From contig NZ_PKDG01000015.1 of assembly GCF_002863005.1 (NCBI RefSeq), positions 372,001 to 436,000 on the forward strand: 64,000 nt of DNA. Reading direction: 5' to 3'. Origin of the DNA: Pseudoxanthomonas sp. GTDB lineage: Bacteria; Pseudomonadota; Gammaproteobacteria; Xanthomonadales; Xanthomonadaceae. Shown here piece after piece: positions 46,191 through 54,740 of this stretch. The translations under genes and the position numbers were made by a program. The stretch's first letter is position 1. The number at the start of each line of letters is the position of its first letter. The notes under the pieces were generated by a model that searched no databases, was not told where the DNA came from, and saw only the letters and a program-made list of their open reading frames with translations.

Positions 46191-48023
46191 ATGAAGCGTT
46201 CCCTTTCGCCTGTCCGTTCCCTGCTGGCCGTGGCGCTGGCCGTGGCGGCGGCCCCCGCCCTGGCGGCGGACAGCCCGTACTCGCAGACGATCTTTTTCGG
46301 CGACAGCCTGACCGACTCCGGCCATTTCCGTCCGGCGCTGGTACAGATCGGTGGTCCTTCCGCCGCCATCCTCGGTCGCTTCACCACCAACCCCGGCCTG
46401 GTGTGGTCCGAGTATCTGGCCGAGTACTACGGCACGGGTGCCGCCAGCGCCAACCAGGGGGGCACGAACTACGCCGTCGGCGGTGCGCGCGTGGGGACCA
46501 ACACCTCCGGCGCCCTCGGCGCGATTCCGTCGATGACCACCCAGCTGAACACCTATCTGTCCGCGAGCGGTGGCCGCGCCGATCCGAACGCCCTGTACAC
46601 CGTCTGGGGCGGCGCGAACGACCTGTTCGCCGTGGTCGCCGGCGCCAACCCCACCGCGACCATCGGTGGCGCCGTCACCGCGCAGGTCGGCATCATCGGG
46701 CAACTGCAGAATGCGGGCGCGCGCTACATCCTGGTGCCGACGGTGCCGGACCTGGGCGTGACGCCCTCGTTCCGCGCCCAGGGACCCACGAATGCGGCCG
46801 CCGGCACGCAGCTGGCCACCACCTACAACACGGCGTTGTTCGGCGCCATCAACACCGCCGGCCTGCGGGTGATCCCGCTGGATACCTTCACGCTGCTGCG
46901 CGAGATCGTCGCCAGCCCCGCGGAGTACGGCTTCGGCAACGTCACCGGCACCGCCTGCAATCCGCAGATCACCGCGTCGTCGGTCACCTGCAGTCCGCTC
47001 AACTACGCCACGCCGAATGCAGCGGACGTCTATGCGTTCGCCGATGGCGTGCATCCGTCGTCGAAGGCCCACGACATCCTGTCGCAGTATGCGGTGGCGA
47101 TGCTCGAAGGTCCGCGCCAGATCGCGCTGCTGCCGTACACCGCGTCGGTGCATGGCCGTGCCCGCGCTGATCGGGTGGCCTCGCACGTTGCGGGCAAGCC
47201 CGAGGCGGACGGCATGCGCTGGTGGGGCGACGTGCGGGGCGACTTCCTGCGTTACGACGACGGCAACCTGTACGACGGCGCGGGCCCCATGGGCACCTTC
47301 GGCGTCGACTGGTCGCAGGGTTCGTGGGTCTATGGCGCCTTTGCCGGCTACGGACGCGCGAAGTACGACTTCGGCCTGCGCCGCGGCAGTTTCGACGAAA
47401 GCGACGCCACGCTCGGCGGGTTCGCCGGCTGGTATGGCGACCAGCTGTGGGCGAACGCGCAGGTCAGCTACAGCTGGCTGTCCTACGACATCGACCGCGA
47501 AGTGCAGCTGGGCGGCGTGACGCGCCGGCACAGCGGTTCGCCGGATGGCACCAACCTGACGGTCGGCGCAAGCGCCGGCTACGAGTTCGGCGACGGCGCC
47601 TTCCGCCACGGCCCGGTGGTGAGCGTGGTATCGCAGACCATCGAGATGGACGGTTACAGCGAGAGCAACGTCAACTCGACGGCGCTGGCCTATCCGGACC
47701 AGGACTTCGATTCGCTGATCGGCAGCGCCGGCTGGCAGGTGAGCTACGCGATCAACGATCACCTGGCGCCGTACGCCCGCCTGACGATCGACAAGGAGTT
47801 CGAAGACCCGGCCGACGAAGTCTTCGCGCAGTCGCTGTCCATGCCCGGCACGGCCCCCTATGCCGTGCCCGGCCTGACTCAGGACGACAGCTACGGCACG
47901 CTGCTGCTCGGCGCGCGCACGCAGCTGTTCGGACTGGACGCGAACCTCGGCGTGAATACCACCGTCAACCAGGGTGGTGGCGCCAACGCCACCGCGTTCA
48001 TGACCCTGAGCGGCAGCTTCTGA
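46191..48023 (+). CDS. estA: GDSL esterase autotransporter (EstA-like)
   Basis: A 610-residue type Va autotransporter. Signal peptide (MKRSLSPVRSLLAVALAVAAAPALAA), then an SGNH/GDSL esterase domain with nucleophile Ser39 in FFGDSLTDSG, Gly in GGTNYAVGGAR, Asn in WGGANDLF, and the Asp285-x-x-His288 pair in FADGVHPSS. Residues about 335-610 form the 12-strand beta-barrel ending in LSGSF, with a terminal Phe. It is displayed on the outer surface and hydrolyses short-chain or glycerol esters; in Pseudomonas EstA affects rhamnolipid production and motility. GGAG precedes ATG 46191. Confidence 0.93.
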   Translation: MKRSLSPVRSLLAVALAVAAAPALAADSPYSQTIFFGDSLTDSGHFRPALVQIGGPSAAILGRFTTNPGLVWSEYLAEYYGTGAASANQGGTNYAVGGARVGTNTSGALGAIPSMTTQLNTYLSASGGRADPNALYTVWGGANDLFAVVAGANPTATIGGAVTAQVGIIGQLQNAGARYILVPTVPDLGVTPSFRAQGPTNAAAGTQLATTYNTALFGAINTAGLRVIPLDTFTLLREIVASPAEYGFGNVTGTACNPQITASSVTCSPLNYATPNAADVYAFADGVHPSSKAHDILSQYAVAMLEGPRQIALLPYTASVHGRARADRVASHVAGKPEADGMRWWGDVRGDFLRYDDGNLYDGAGPMGTFGVDWSQGSWVYGAFAGYGRAKYDFGLRRGSFDESDATLGGFAGWYGDQLWANAQVSYSWLSYDIDREVQLGGVTRRHSGSPDGTNLTVGASAGYEFGDGAFRHGPVVSVVSQTIEMDGYSESNVNSTALAYPDQDFDSLIGSAGWQVSYAINDHLAPYARLTIDKEFEDPADEVFAQSLSMPGTAPYAVPGLTQDDSYGTLLLGARTQLFGLDANLGVNTTVNQGGGANATAFMTLSGSF

Positions 48024-48035
48024 TATTGCCGTGAG

Positions 48036-48063
48036 ATGCGGCGCCGGACCGCCGGCGCCGCAT
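48036..48063 (+). terminator. Terminator hairpin after the esterase gene
   Basis: A perfect 12-bp GC-rich stem (48036-48047 with 48052-48063; arms ATGCGGCGCCGG / CCGGCGCCGCAT, loop ACCG) 12 bases after the stop codon. No long T-run. Confidence 0.6.
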
Positions 48064-48091
48064 TGCCTTGCCGCCCGTCGCGGCATAGACT
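48063..48091 (+). promoter_or_regulatory. Likely tRNA-Gly promoter
   Basis: TTGCCT (48063-48068) and TAGACT (48086-48091) with 17-base spacing resemble a sigma-70 promoter 11 bases before the tRNA. The -35 box touches the end of the esterase terminator. Confidence 0.45.
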
Positions 48092-48102
48092 CGCGCCATC
48101 GT

Positions 48103-48176
48103 GCGGGTGTAGTTCAATGGTAGAACTGCAGCTTCCCAAGCTGCTAGCGTGGGTTCGATTCCCATCACCCGCTCCA
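48103..48176 (+). tRNA. tRNA-Gly (anticodon CCC)
   Basis: A complete cloverleaf: acceptor stem GCGGGTG/CACCCGC (48103-48109, 48166-48172), D arm GTTC-AATGGTA-GAAC, anticodon stem GCAGC/GCTGC with loop TTCCCAA (anticodon CCC, reading GGG), T arm GTGGG-TTCGATT-CCCAT, discriminator T and encoded CCA (48174-48176). No integrase or repeated tRNA 3' end lies nearby. Confidence 0.95.
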
Positions 48177-48255
48177 GTCCGCGCCACCCCCTTCCTGTCA
48201 TCGGCCCATGCAGCGGGCATGGCATGCTGTGCCCGACCCCCGTGAACGATTCCCC

Positions 48256-49137
48256 ATGAAGCTCGCCATCCTGTCGCGCAACGGCAAGTTGTACTCGACG
48301 CGCCGCCTGGTCGAGGCCGCGCGCCAGCGCGGCCACACGGTCCGCGTGCTGGACCCGCTGCGCTGTTACATGCGCATTGCGTCGACCGGCTTCCAGTTGC
48401 ACTACAAGGGCCGTTCGCTGGCGGGCTACGACGCGGTGATTCCGCGCATCGGCGCTTCCATCACGCGCTATGGCACGGCCGTCCTGCGCCAGTTCGAGCT
48501 GATGGGCACGTACAGCCCGAATCCCTCCGATGCCATCCTGCGCGCGCGCGACAAGCTGCGCGCGCACCAGTTGCTGGCCGCGCAGGGCATCGACCTGCCG
48601 GTCACCGTCTTCGGCGACAACCCCGACGACACCAGCGACCTGCTGTCGATGCTGGGTCCGCCACCGCATGTGATCAAGTTGAACGAGGGCGCGCAGGGCG
48701 CCGGCGTGATGCTGACCGAAAAGCCTTCGGCTTCCCGCAGCGTGGTCGAGGCCCTCCGCGGTCTGTACGCCAGCTTCGTGGTGCAGGAATTCATCGCTGA
48801 AGCCGACGGTGCCGACCTGCGTTGCTTCGTCGTGGGCGACGAGGTGGTGGCCTCGATGCGCCGGCAGGCGCCGGAGGGCGATTTCCGTTCCAACCTGCAT
48901 CGCGGCGGGACCGCCCTGCATGCGGTGGCATCCGATGAGGAGCGTGCCGTGGCGATCCGGGCCGCGAAGGTACTGGGGCTGGGCGTGGCGGGCGTGGACC
49001 TGATCCGTGCCCAGCGGGGTCCCCTGGTCCTGGAGGTCAACTCGACGCCGGGGCTCGAGGGCATCGAATCCGTATGCGGCGTGGACGTCGCCGGGAGGAT
49101 CGTGGAGCACCTCGCGAGGCAGGCTGAACAGGGCTGA
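48256..49137 (+). CDS. rimK: ATP-grasp ligase RimK
   Basis: A 293-residue ATP-grasp protein very similar to Rim[23 protein letters not shown] start, [19 protein letters not shown], the ATP-binding [46 protein letters not shown], and the metal-binding [26 protein letters not shown]. RimK adds glutamate residues to the C terminus of ribosomal protein S6 and can make poly-glutamate. ATG 48256 is fixed by the family start. Confidence 0.92.
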   Translation: MKLAILSRNGKLYSTRRLVEAARQRGHTVRVLDPLRCYMRIASTGFQLHYKGRSLAGYDAVIPRIGASITRYGTAVLRQFELMGTYSPNPSDAILRARDKLRAHQLLAAQGIDLPVTVFGDNPDDTSDLLSMLGPPPHVIKLNEGAQGAGVMLTEKPSASRSVVEALRGLYASFVVQEFIAEADGADLRCFVVGDEVVASMRRQAPEGDFRSNLHRGGTALHAVASDEERAVAIRAAKVLGLGVAGVDLIRAQRGPLVLEVNSTPGLEGIESVCGVDVAGRIVEHLARQAEQG

Positions 49138-49168
49138 CCCGACGCGGCCGTGTCTTTTTCACGTGGAA

Positions 49169-49196
49169 TTAACGCACTCTTTAACGGTCGTTTAAT
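49169..49196 (+). promoter_or_regulatory. Promoter upstream of candidate small RNA
   Basis: TTAACG (49169-49174) and TTTAAT (49191-49196), 16 bases apart, in an AT-rich patch after rimK. The -10 matches 5 of 6 positions. Confidence 0.5.
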
Positions 49197-49202
49197 CGAA
49201 GG

Positions 49203-49332
49203 CCGCGTAGCCTTGGCCGGACCGCAGCTCTGCGTTCCTCCCGGTCTTTGCATCTGGAAAGCACAGGATTACGGTAATCGGGGCATTAGTTTGGCCCAGG
49301 CGGGCGACCACCCGCCTGGGCCTTGTTTTTTT
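49203..49332 (+). ncRNA. Candidate intergenic small RNA
   Basis: About 130 bases between a promoter-like sequence and a very strong intrinsic terminator, with no open reading frame that looks coding. It contains a CCTCCC tract (near 49236) that could pair with Shine-Dalgarno sequences, and the terminator ends in a T-run, both usual in Hfq-type small RNAs. It starts about 65 bases after the rimK stop and ends about 100 bases before the next gene. A long rimK 3' untranslated region is the alternative. I do not recognise a known family. Confidence 0.5.
49293..49332 (+). terminator. Strong Rho-independent terminator
   Basis: A perfect 12-bp stem, GGCCCAGGCGGG (49293-49304) with CCCGCCTGGGCC (49311-49322), followed by TTGTTTTTTT (49323-49332). 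This is the clearest intrinsic terminator in the window. Confidence 0.93.
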
Positions 49333-49434
49333 GCACGCGGCTGTCGCCACGCGCTATGGCAGAATCCGGATTATCCCCATGCCTGACCTCTGCTGGGTGG
49401 GGCAGATCCTTCAACCTGACGAACGAGGTGTTGA

Positions 49435-49917
49435 ATGTACAAGGTGGTACTCGGCTCCCTGCTGGCACTGGCCGCTCTCACCGCACACGCCAAGATCGAC
49501 GCCGGCAACGACGGCGCCCCGGCCAAGGTGAATATCAACGGATCGTTCGAGGAACAGCGGCTGGCCATCATCAAGGATCTCGATGGCGGCAAGGTCTATT
49601 CCGAGATCAGCCAGAAGGAGCGCAGCGACGTCAAGGATGCGCTGAACCGCATCTCCGGTGCGTTGGAGGCGACGAGTGGCGTGCAGGGCCTCAGCGAAGA
49701 ACAGAAAGCCCGCGTATTCAACGACCAGGAACTGGTCAACAGCATCCTCACGCGCGCCGGTGAGGACAGCCGTCTGGTATGCACGCGGGAGAAGGTGGTC
49801 GGCTCGCATCGTCCCACGACGCAGTGCCAGACCGTAGCGGAACGTCGCCGTATCCGGGAAAACGACCAGAACACCCTGCTCAAGAGCAACCGGGTCATCC
49901 TGCGCGGCAACAACTAA
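49435..49917 (+). CDS. Small secreted protein upstream of a two-component system
   Basis: A 160-residue protein with a signal peptide (MYKVVLGSLLALAALTAHA, cleavage before KIDAG). The mature part is charged, mostly helical by composition, with two Cys (LVCTREK, TTQCQTV) that may pair. No domain recognised. It ends nine bases before the response regulator gene and is probably in the same operon, so it may be a periplasmic accessory or a target of the sensor kinase. Close equivalents are common before this regulator in xanthomonads, as far as I recall. Confidence 0.7.
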   Translation: MYKVVLGSLLALAALTAHAKIDAGNDGAPAKVNINGSFEEQRLAIIKDLDGGKVYSEISQKERSDVKDALNRISGALEATSGVQGLSEEQKARVFNDQELVNSILTRAGEDSRLVCTREKVVGSHRPTTQCQTVAERRRIRENDQNTLLKSNRVILRGNN

Positions 49918-49926
49918 GGCGTCCTG

Positions 49927-50610
49927 ATGCGTATTCTCGTCATTGAAGACAACAGCGACATCGCCGCCAACCTCGGCGATTACCTGGAGGAGCGCGGACA
50001 CACCGTCGACTTCGCCGCCGACGGTGTGACCGGCCTGCACCTTGCCGTGGTGCACGAGTTCGATGCGATCGTCCTCGACCTCAACCTGCCCGGCATGGAC
50101 GGGCTGGAAGTCTGCCGCAAGCTGCGCAACGAAGCGCGCAAGCAGACGCCGGTGCTGATGCTGACCGCCCGCGATTCGCTGGACAACAAGCTGGCCGGTT
50201 TCGATTCCGGCGCCGACGACTACCTGATCAAGCCGTTCGCGTTGCAGGAAGTGGAAGTGCGCCTCAACGCGCTGTCCCGTCGCGGCAAGGGCGTACAGAC
50301 GCGGGTGCTGGAAGTGGGCGAGCTGGAATACAACCTGGACACGCTGGAAGTCCGCCGCCAGGGCAAGCTGCTGCAGCTGAATCCCACGGCGCTCAAGATC
50401 CTGCAGGCCCTGATGGAGGCGTCGCCCGCCGTGGTGACGCGCCAGGAACTGGAGACGCGCGTCTGGGGCGAGGAATTGCCGGATTCGGACTCGCTGCGCG
50501 TGCACATCCACGGCCTGCGCGCCGTGGTCGACAAGCCGTTCGACTCGCCCTACATCCAGACGCGCCATGGCATCGGATACCGCATCGCCGCGCCCGATGC
50601 CAGCAGCTGA
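49927..50610 (+). CDS. OmpR/PhoB-type response regulator
   Basis: A 227-residue regulator. The receiver domain (residues 1-115) has the acidic pair after IEDNSD, phosphoacceptor Asp51 in IVLDLNLPGMDG, Thr in MLTARDS and Lys in YLIKPF. The C-terminal winged-helix domain (about 125-222) contains LNPTALKILQALMEASPAVVTRQELETRVWG and HIHGLRAVVDKPF. It would bind DNA once phosphorylated by the kinase encoded next. The receiver is close to xanthomonad ColR-like regulators in my recollection, but I do not commit to a symbol. Confidence 0.92.
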   Translation: MRILVIEDNSDIAANLGDYLEERGHTVDFAADGVTGLHLAVVHEFDAIVLDLNLPGMDGLEVCRKLRNEARKQTPVLMLTARDSLDNKLAGFDSGADDYLIKPFALQEVEVRLNALSRRGKGVQTRVLEVGELEYNLDTLEVRRQGKLLQLNPTALKILQALMEASPAVVTRQELETRVWGEELPDSDSLRVHIHGLRAVVDKPFDSPYIQTRHGIGYRIAAPDASS

Positions 50611-51958
50611 GTCGTCGAAACCCCGCCGCCACCGCCGCTTCCGGCGGCGGCTGCGCACCCGCATCATCCTGTCGTTCGTGCTGCTGGGGTTCGGGCTGAC
50701 GCTGCTGCTCGCGTTCTCGGCGAACTGGGTTCGGAATCGCGTCGAAGAAGATCTGGTGGTCGACGCGATGAACCAAAACATCGGCGAGTATCAGCGCCGC
50801 TACGTCGAGAGCGGCGGACAGCAGCGGGATCTCCGGGTGCAGACGATGCGCGCGTATGCGTTCGCATCCGACAAGTTCGAGCAGCTGCGGCAGGACGAGC
50901 CCGACTGGTACGAGCTTCCCAACGGTATTCATGCGCTGAGTGGCCAGGAGGCGGACGGCTCCCTCTTCTCCTATTGGCTAGCAGTGCAGAAGACCCCGGA
51001 GGCCTGGTTCTTCCTCGCGTACGACATGACGGAGTCCACCAAGGGCAAGGCGAAATTCAATCAGGCGCTGGTGGGTGTGGTGGTCGTCTTCACCGGTATT
51101 TCCCTTCTGATCGGCTGGTGGTCCGCTTCCCGGGTCATGAGTCCGGTGTCCGAACTCGCTGCGCGTCTGCGTGCCTATCGTGGCAGTAGCAATCCCAGGC
51201 CATTGGCGCCGCACTTTCCGCAAGACGAAGTCGGCGAACTTGCCAAGGCCCTGGACGACTATTCCAGCCGCCTTACCGACGTCGTCCAGCGCGACCGCGA
51301 ATTCAATGCCGATGTCAGTCACGAACTGCGCACGCCACTTGCCATCATCCGCGGCTCGGTCGAGCTTATGCTGTCGCGGCCCGACATGGACGAGAAGACG
51401 CGCACACGCATCCAGCGCATCCAGCGTGCCGAGCAGCAGTGCACGGACCTGATCAGTGCACTGCTGCTGCTGTCCCGCAACGAGCGTGGCCACGGCAACA
51501 CGGACGTCGCGCGCGTGGTCGACCAGTTGCTCGATGCGCATCGCGCCACGCTGGGCGGCAAGCCGCTGATCCTGCGCGTCGAAGGCGAAGGGGGGGCAAC
51601 GGTCGATTCGCCGGAAGCCGCGCTGTCGGTGGCACTCGGCAATCTGATCGGCAATGCCGTCAAGTACACGAAGGAGGGCGAGGTGGTCGTGCGCCTGCTG
51701 CCTGATGCGGTCGAAGTCGTGGATTCGGGCCCGGGGCTCAGCAAGGAAGACGCCGCGCGCCTGTTCGAGCGTGGCTACCGCGGCACGCATGCGGGCCATT
51801 CGCAAGGGGGCGGCATCGGACTGTCCATCGTCAGCCGCCTGTGCGCGCTGTACGGATGGCAGGTAGGCGTGCGCCCGGGCGAGCAGAAGGGCGTGATCGC
51901 CACGCTGCGATTTTCACTCGATCGCGAGTCGGGCGACGGATCGCGGCCGCGCCCCTGA
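50597..51958 (+). CDS. Two-component sensor histidine kinase
   Basis: A 453-residue membrane kinase. Basic N terminus, membrane helix 1 (about 23-43), a periplasmic sensor of about 115 residues, helix 2 (about 162-182), a HAMP-like linker, the phosphoacceptor His242 in DVSHELRTPLA, N box NLIGNAVKY, G1 box VEVVDSGPGLS and G2 GGGIGLSIV. It phosphorylates the regulator whose gene it overlaps by 14 bases. ATG 50597 is the likely start. The ligand is unknown. Confidence 0.92.
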   Translation: MPAAESSKPRRHRRFRRRLRTRIILSFVLLGFGLTLLLAFSANWVRNRVEEDLVVDAMNQNIGEYQRRYVESGGQQRDLRVQTMRAYAFASDKFEQLRQDEPDWYELPNGIHALSGQEADGSLFSYWLAVQKTPEAWFFLAYDMTESTKGKAKFNQALVGVVVVFTGISLLIGWWSASRVMSPVSELAARLRAYRGSSNPRPLAPHFPQDEVGELAKALDDYSSRLTDVVQRDREFNADVSHELRTPLAIIRGSVELMLSRPDMDEKTRTRIQRIQRAEQQCTDLISALLLLSRNERGHGNTDVARVVDQLLDAHRATLGGKPLILRVEGEGGATVDSPEAALSVALGNLIGNAVKYTKEGEVVVRLLPDAVEVVDSGPGLSKEDAARLFERGYRGTHAGHSQGGGIGLSIVSRLCALYGWQVGVRPGEQKGVIATLRFSLDRESGDGSRPRP

Positions 51959-51973
51959 CCCCACCGACTGCTG

Positions 51974-52567
51974 TCAGAGCGTGATCCAGAAGCAGTTGTA
52001 GGCGCGGCGCAGGCCGAACGTGGTGTCGGCCGGCGTGGCGCTGTTCTTCAGCGTCTGCACGACGCGCAGTCCCGTCGGCCGTTGCCGTTGCGTTGCGGTC
52101 TGCGGGTAATAGCCGTCCCGGTTAGCGTCGACGACGGAGCCTTCCGCATCCAGTATCGGGGCCGGCGCGGGACGGACCGGCACGATATCGACCAGCGGGC
52201 GTTGGACCACCACGTCGAGCCGGTCGAGGATGCGCAGGGCACCCGCATCCGACGTGCCGGCCCAGTGGTAGACCCCCGCGAGCCTGTTCACGTCGCCTGC
52301 CTGGATCGCCGACGACACCTGCATCACCAGGTCGCTGAGCGTGCGCGAACAGCCGCCGCGGTAAAGCGCGCCGGTGGCGGCGGTCGTCGTCGTGGAAGGC
52401 AGACGGTCCATCGCGCCTACGTCCTCGCAGCGCTTGTCGGTGTAGACCGTCTCGCCGGACATCGTCGTGCAGCGTTGGACGCCCTGCTGTTGCGCCCGGG
52501 CGGTGGGCGACCCGGCACCGGGACACAAGAGGAGGCCGGCGAGGGCGAGGAGAAAGAGGGTCCGCAT
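51974..52567 (-). CDS. Secreted DUF4124-type protein
   Basis: A 197-residue protein with a signal peptide (MRTLFLLALAGLLLCPGAGSPTARA). Just after it, VQRCTTMSGETVYTDKRCEDVGA matches DUF4124, a short periplasmic domain with two Cys. The rest (YRGGCSRTLSDLVMQVSSAIQAGDVNRLAGVYHWAG) is a helical region also seen in xanthomonad relatives, without known function. Convergent with the kinase gene, 15 bases apart. Confidence 0.72.
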   Translation of the reverse strand: MRTLFLLALAGLLLCPGAGSPTARAQQQGVQRCTTMSGETVYTDKRCEDVGAMDRLPSTTTTAATGALYRGGCSRTLSDLVMQVSSAIQAGDVNRLAGVYHWAGTSDAGALRILDRLDVVVQRPLVDIVPVRPAPAPILDAEGSVVDANRDGYYPQTATQRQRPTGLRVVQTLKNSATPADTTFGLRRAYNCFWITL

Positions 52568-52665
52568 GTCGCCAGCCTAATCCGGCATGCGCGCCGCGGT
52601 CATGGGACGTGCGCACGGAATGAGGGGTTGTTCACCTGCCGGTCGGATGCCCGCTGTGGAGAGCG

Positions 52666-53499
52666 TCAGGCGGACCAGCCGAGCCGCGACAGGACTGTCT
52701 GCGTAGGCTTGGCTAAGTTGAGCGTGTAGAAGTGCAGCGACGGCGCTCCCCCGGCGACCAGTCGTTCGCACAGGTTGGCCACGACGTCCGCGCCGAAGTC
52801 GCGGATCGCCTCGGCATCGTCGCCCAGCGCCTGCATTCGCTTGCCGATCCAGCGGGGAATTTCGGCGCCGCAGGCTTCGGAGAAGCGGCGGAGCTGCGAA
52901 AAGTTCGAGATCGGCATGATGCCCGGGATGATCGGGATCTCGACGCCGAGCTTGCGCACCGCATCGACGAAGTGGAAATAGGCATCCGGGTTGTAGAAGT
53001 ACTGCGTGATTGCGCCGTTGGCGCCGGCATCGACCTTGGCCTTGAAGTGGCGCAGGTCGGTCAGCGCGTCCTCGGCCTGAGGGTGCGTCTCGGGGTAGGC
53101 GCCGACTTCGATGTGGAACGTGTCGCCATGTTCGGCACGGATGAATTGGATCAGTTCGGAGGCATAGCGCAGGTCGCCGGTGAAGCCCATGCCCGACGGC
53201 AGGTCGCCGCGCAACGCGACGATGCGTTTGCAGCCCAATGCCCGGTAGAGCCGCAACAGTTCCCGTATTTCTTCGCGGCTGCCGCCCACGCAGGAGAGAT
53301 GGGGCACGCCTTCGAAACCGTGATGCTGGCTGAGATGGCGGACCGTCTCCGAGGTATAGCTCAGCGTGGACCCGCCGGCACCGAACGTGCACGACACGTA
53401 TTCGGGCTTGTACGCCTTCAGCCTGTCCGCGGTGCGATCGAGCTGCGCGCGCTGCTCATCGGTCTTGGGAGGGTAGAACTCGAAGCTGAGGGAGGGCAT
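52666..53499 (-). CDS. metF: 5,10-methylenetetrahydrofolate reductase
   Basis: A 277-residue FAD-containing TIM-barrel enzyme that reduces methylene-THF to methyl-THF for methionine synthesis. Motifs: FEFYPPKTDEQ (catalytic Glu), TFGAGGSTLSYT, HLSCVGGSREEI, RGDLPSG, EVGAYPETHP, and ITQYFYNPDAYFHFVD with the substrate-binding Gln. ATG 53499 is chosen because it gives the family start and because a -10 box at 53527-53532 would put the transcript start downstream of the two earlier in-frame ATGs. Confidence 0.95.
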   Translation of the reverse strand: MPSLSFEFYPPKTDEQRAQLDRTADRLKAYKPEYVSCTFGAGGSTLSYTSETVRHLSQHHGFEGVPHLSCVGGSREEIRELLRLYRALGCKRIVALRGDLPSGMGFTGDLRYASELIQFIRAEHGDTFHIEVGAYPETHPQAEDALTDLRHFKAKVDAGANGAITQYFYNPDAYFHFVDAVRKLGVEIPIIPGIMPISNFSQLRRFSEACGAEIPRWIGKRMQALGDDAEAIRDFGADVVANLCERLVAGGAPSLHFYTLNLAKPTQTVLSRLGWSA

Positions 53500-53526
53500 G
53501 GACGGCGCCGTTCGGGTCGAGAGCAT

Positions 53527-53550
53527 ATTGTATCTCTTCATCCGGATGAA
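53527..53550 (-). promoter_or_regulatory. metF -10 box with adjacent operator palindrome
   Basis: On the minus strand TACAAT (53527-53532) is a 5/6 -10 box. Four bases upstream is a perfect 14-base palindrome TTCATCCGGATGAA (53537-53550) that would cover the -35 region. A near copy sits at the same distance before ahcY. It does not match the MetJ box (AGACGTCT) or the MetR pattern (TGAA-N5-TTCA). A SahR-type (ArsR-family, SAH-responsive) repressor is a possible binder. Confidence 0.6.
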
Positions 53551-53651
53551 TGTGTATGGCTGGTGGCGTCCCGTCCTTCGTGACGGGAATTCGGCCAGGT
53601 GTGATGGCTCCGGGGCGGGTACGCTGTCCGCCTTCCGCCACTGGCTGCCGC

Positions 53652-54209
53652 ATGACCATCGTCCTCACTCCCTTCGCCCGCACCCGGTTGTTCCCGACCG
53701 AGCCACGTCGCAACGCCATCCAGGACTGCACGCCTCAGGCCTTCGAGCAGCGCCTGAACTCGGAGCCGCCGGTGGCGGTGCTGGCGGGCTATGCGCCGTT
53801 CTGCCGATTGCACGTGCATCGCAACTGGACGTCGACACGGTGCCTGACCGTACCGATCACCGACGACAACCGGTCTCTGTTGCGATCAGGCTACGAAGCG
53901 CGGTCCTCGAAGGAGCTGCCGGTGCTGGTGCGCTGGTTCGAAGGCGTCGACCCGCCGGTGGCGGACTACCTGGTCGTCATCCTGTACAGCGCGGCGCAAT
54001 TGGCGCACGAGCGCGCGCCGATCGAAGGTGACTGGGGCATCGTCGGATGCCTGTACACGCAGGCGCCCGAAGAAATTCCGATGGCGCCCATCACGATGAT
54101 GCGCAATGCGCTGGGCGTGGAGGAAGGCGGTTCGGGCGTGCCGATCAACCGCGAGGCATACCGGCGCAGCGTCGCGTTCTGGGAGCTCAACGCCAACTGG
54201 CGCCCGTAG
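53652..54209 (+). CDS. DUF3228-like protein
   Basis: A 185-residue cytoplasmic protein without signal or membrane segments. Conserved-looking stretches are RTRLFPTEPRRNAIQDCTPQAFEQ, GYAPFCRLHVHRNWTSTRCLTVPIT and ELPVLVRWFEG, which I associate with DUF3228, a family without known function. The CRLHVHRNW segment, with Cys and two His close together, might bind a metal; this is speculation. ATG 53652 is the first codon consistent with that family start. Divergent from metF. Confidence 0.65.
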   Translation: MTIVLTPFARTRLFPTEPRRNAIQDCTPQAFEQRLNSEPPVAVLAGYAPFCRLHVHRNWTSTRCLTVPITDDNRSLLRSGYEARSSKELPVLVRWFEGVDPPVADYLVVILYSAAQLAHERAPIEGDWGIVGCLYTQAPEEIPMAPITMMRNALGVEEGGSGVPINREAYRRSVAFWELNANWRP

Positions 54210-54227
54210 TCCGCGCCGGGTTGCCGC

Positions 54228-54740
54228 TCAGCGCGACGCCAGCGCGGACAGGGCGCAGCGCAACTGGGCGGCGGGCGCCCGGGCCACGTCGATCCGTACA
54301 ACGTCCGCTTCGTCCGTCGGAACTTCGAGGGTGGCGAACTGGCTGTCCAGCAGCGAGGCCGGCATGTAGTGGCCCTGGCGATCATGCAGACGTGCGGCGA
54401 TCAGGGCCGCGTCGCCCGCCAGGAACAGGAAACGCATCGGCACGCCGGTCGCGCGCAACGCCTCGCGGTGGCGCCGACGCAGGCCCGAAAAGGCCAACAC
54501 GACGCGCTCGCCCGATGCCGCGCGTTGCCGCAGGTCGGTGGCGATGCGGCGTACCCACGGGGCGCGCATCCGGTCGGTCAGCGGGTGGCCACTGGCCATG
54601 CGCGCCTTCGCTGCCGTGCCGTGGAAATCGTCAGCATCCAGGAATGTCGCCTGCCATGCGCCTGCCAGTGCACGTGCGAGCGTGGTCTTGCCACTGCCCG
54701 ACACGCCCATGACCACGACGACGTGGACGTGGCCGCTCAT
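54228..54740 (-). CDS. gntK: Gluconokinase
   Basis: A 170-residue P-loop kinase: Walker [10 protein letters not shown] at about residues 12-20, [22 protein letters not shown] (substrate-binding, with the conserved DxDxxH), the LID segment [13 protein letters not shown] and [34 protein letters not shown], all typical of GntK. It phosphorylates gluconate to 6-phosphogluconate. The ATG overlaps the stop of the GH94 gene, so it would act on the gluconate released by that enzyme. Confidence 0.93.
   Translation of the reverse strand: MSGHVHVVVVMGVSGSGKTTLARALAGAWQATFLDADDFHGTAAKARMASGHPLTDRMRAPWVRRIATDLRQRAASGERVVLAFSGLRRRHREALRATGVPMRFLFLAGDAALIAARLHDRQGHYMPASLLDSQFATLEVPTDEADVVRIDVARAPAAQLRCALSALASR

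Noticed and set aside
48103-48176. tRNA-Gly as an integration site for a mobile element
   Set aside because: No integrase next to it, no second copy of the tRNA 3' end in the window, and neighbouring genes look core.
53500-53560. A MetJ or MetR site before metF
   Set aside because: The palindrome TTCATCCGGATGAA matches neither AGACGTCT repeats nor TGAA-N5-TTCA.
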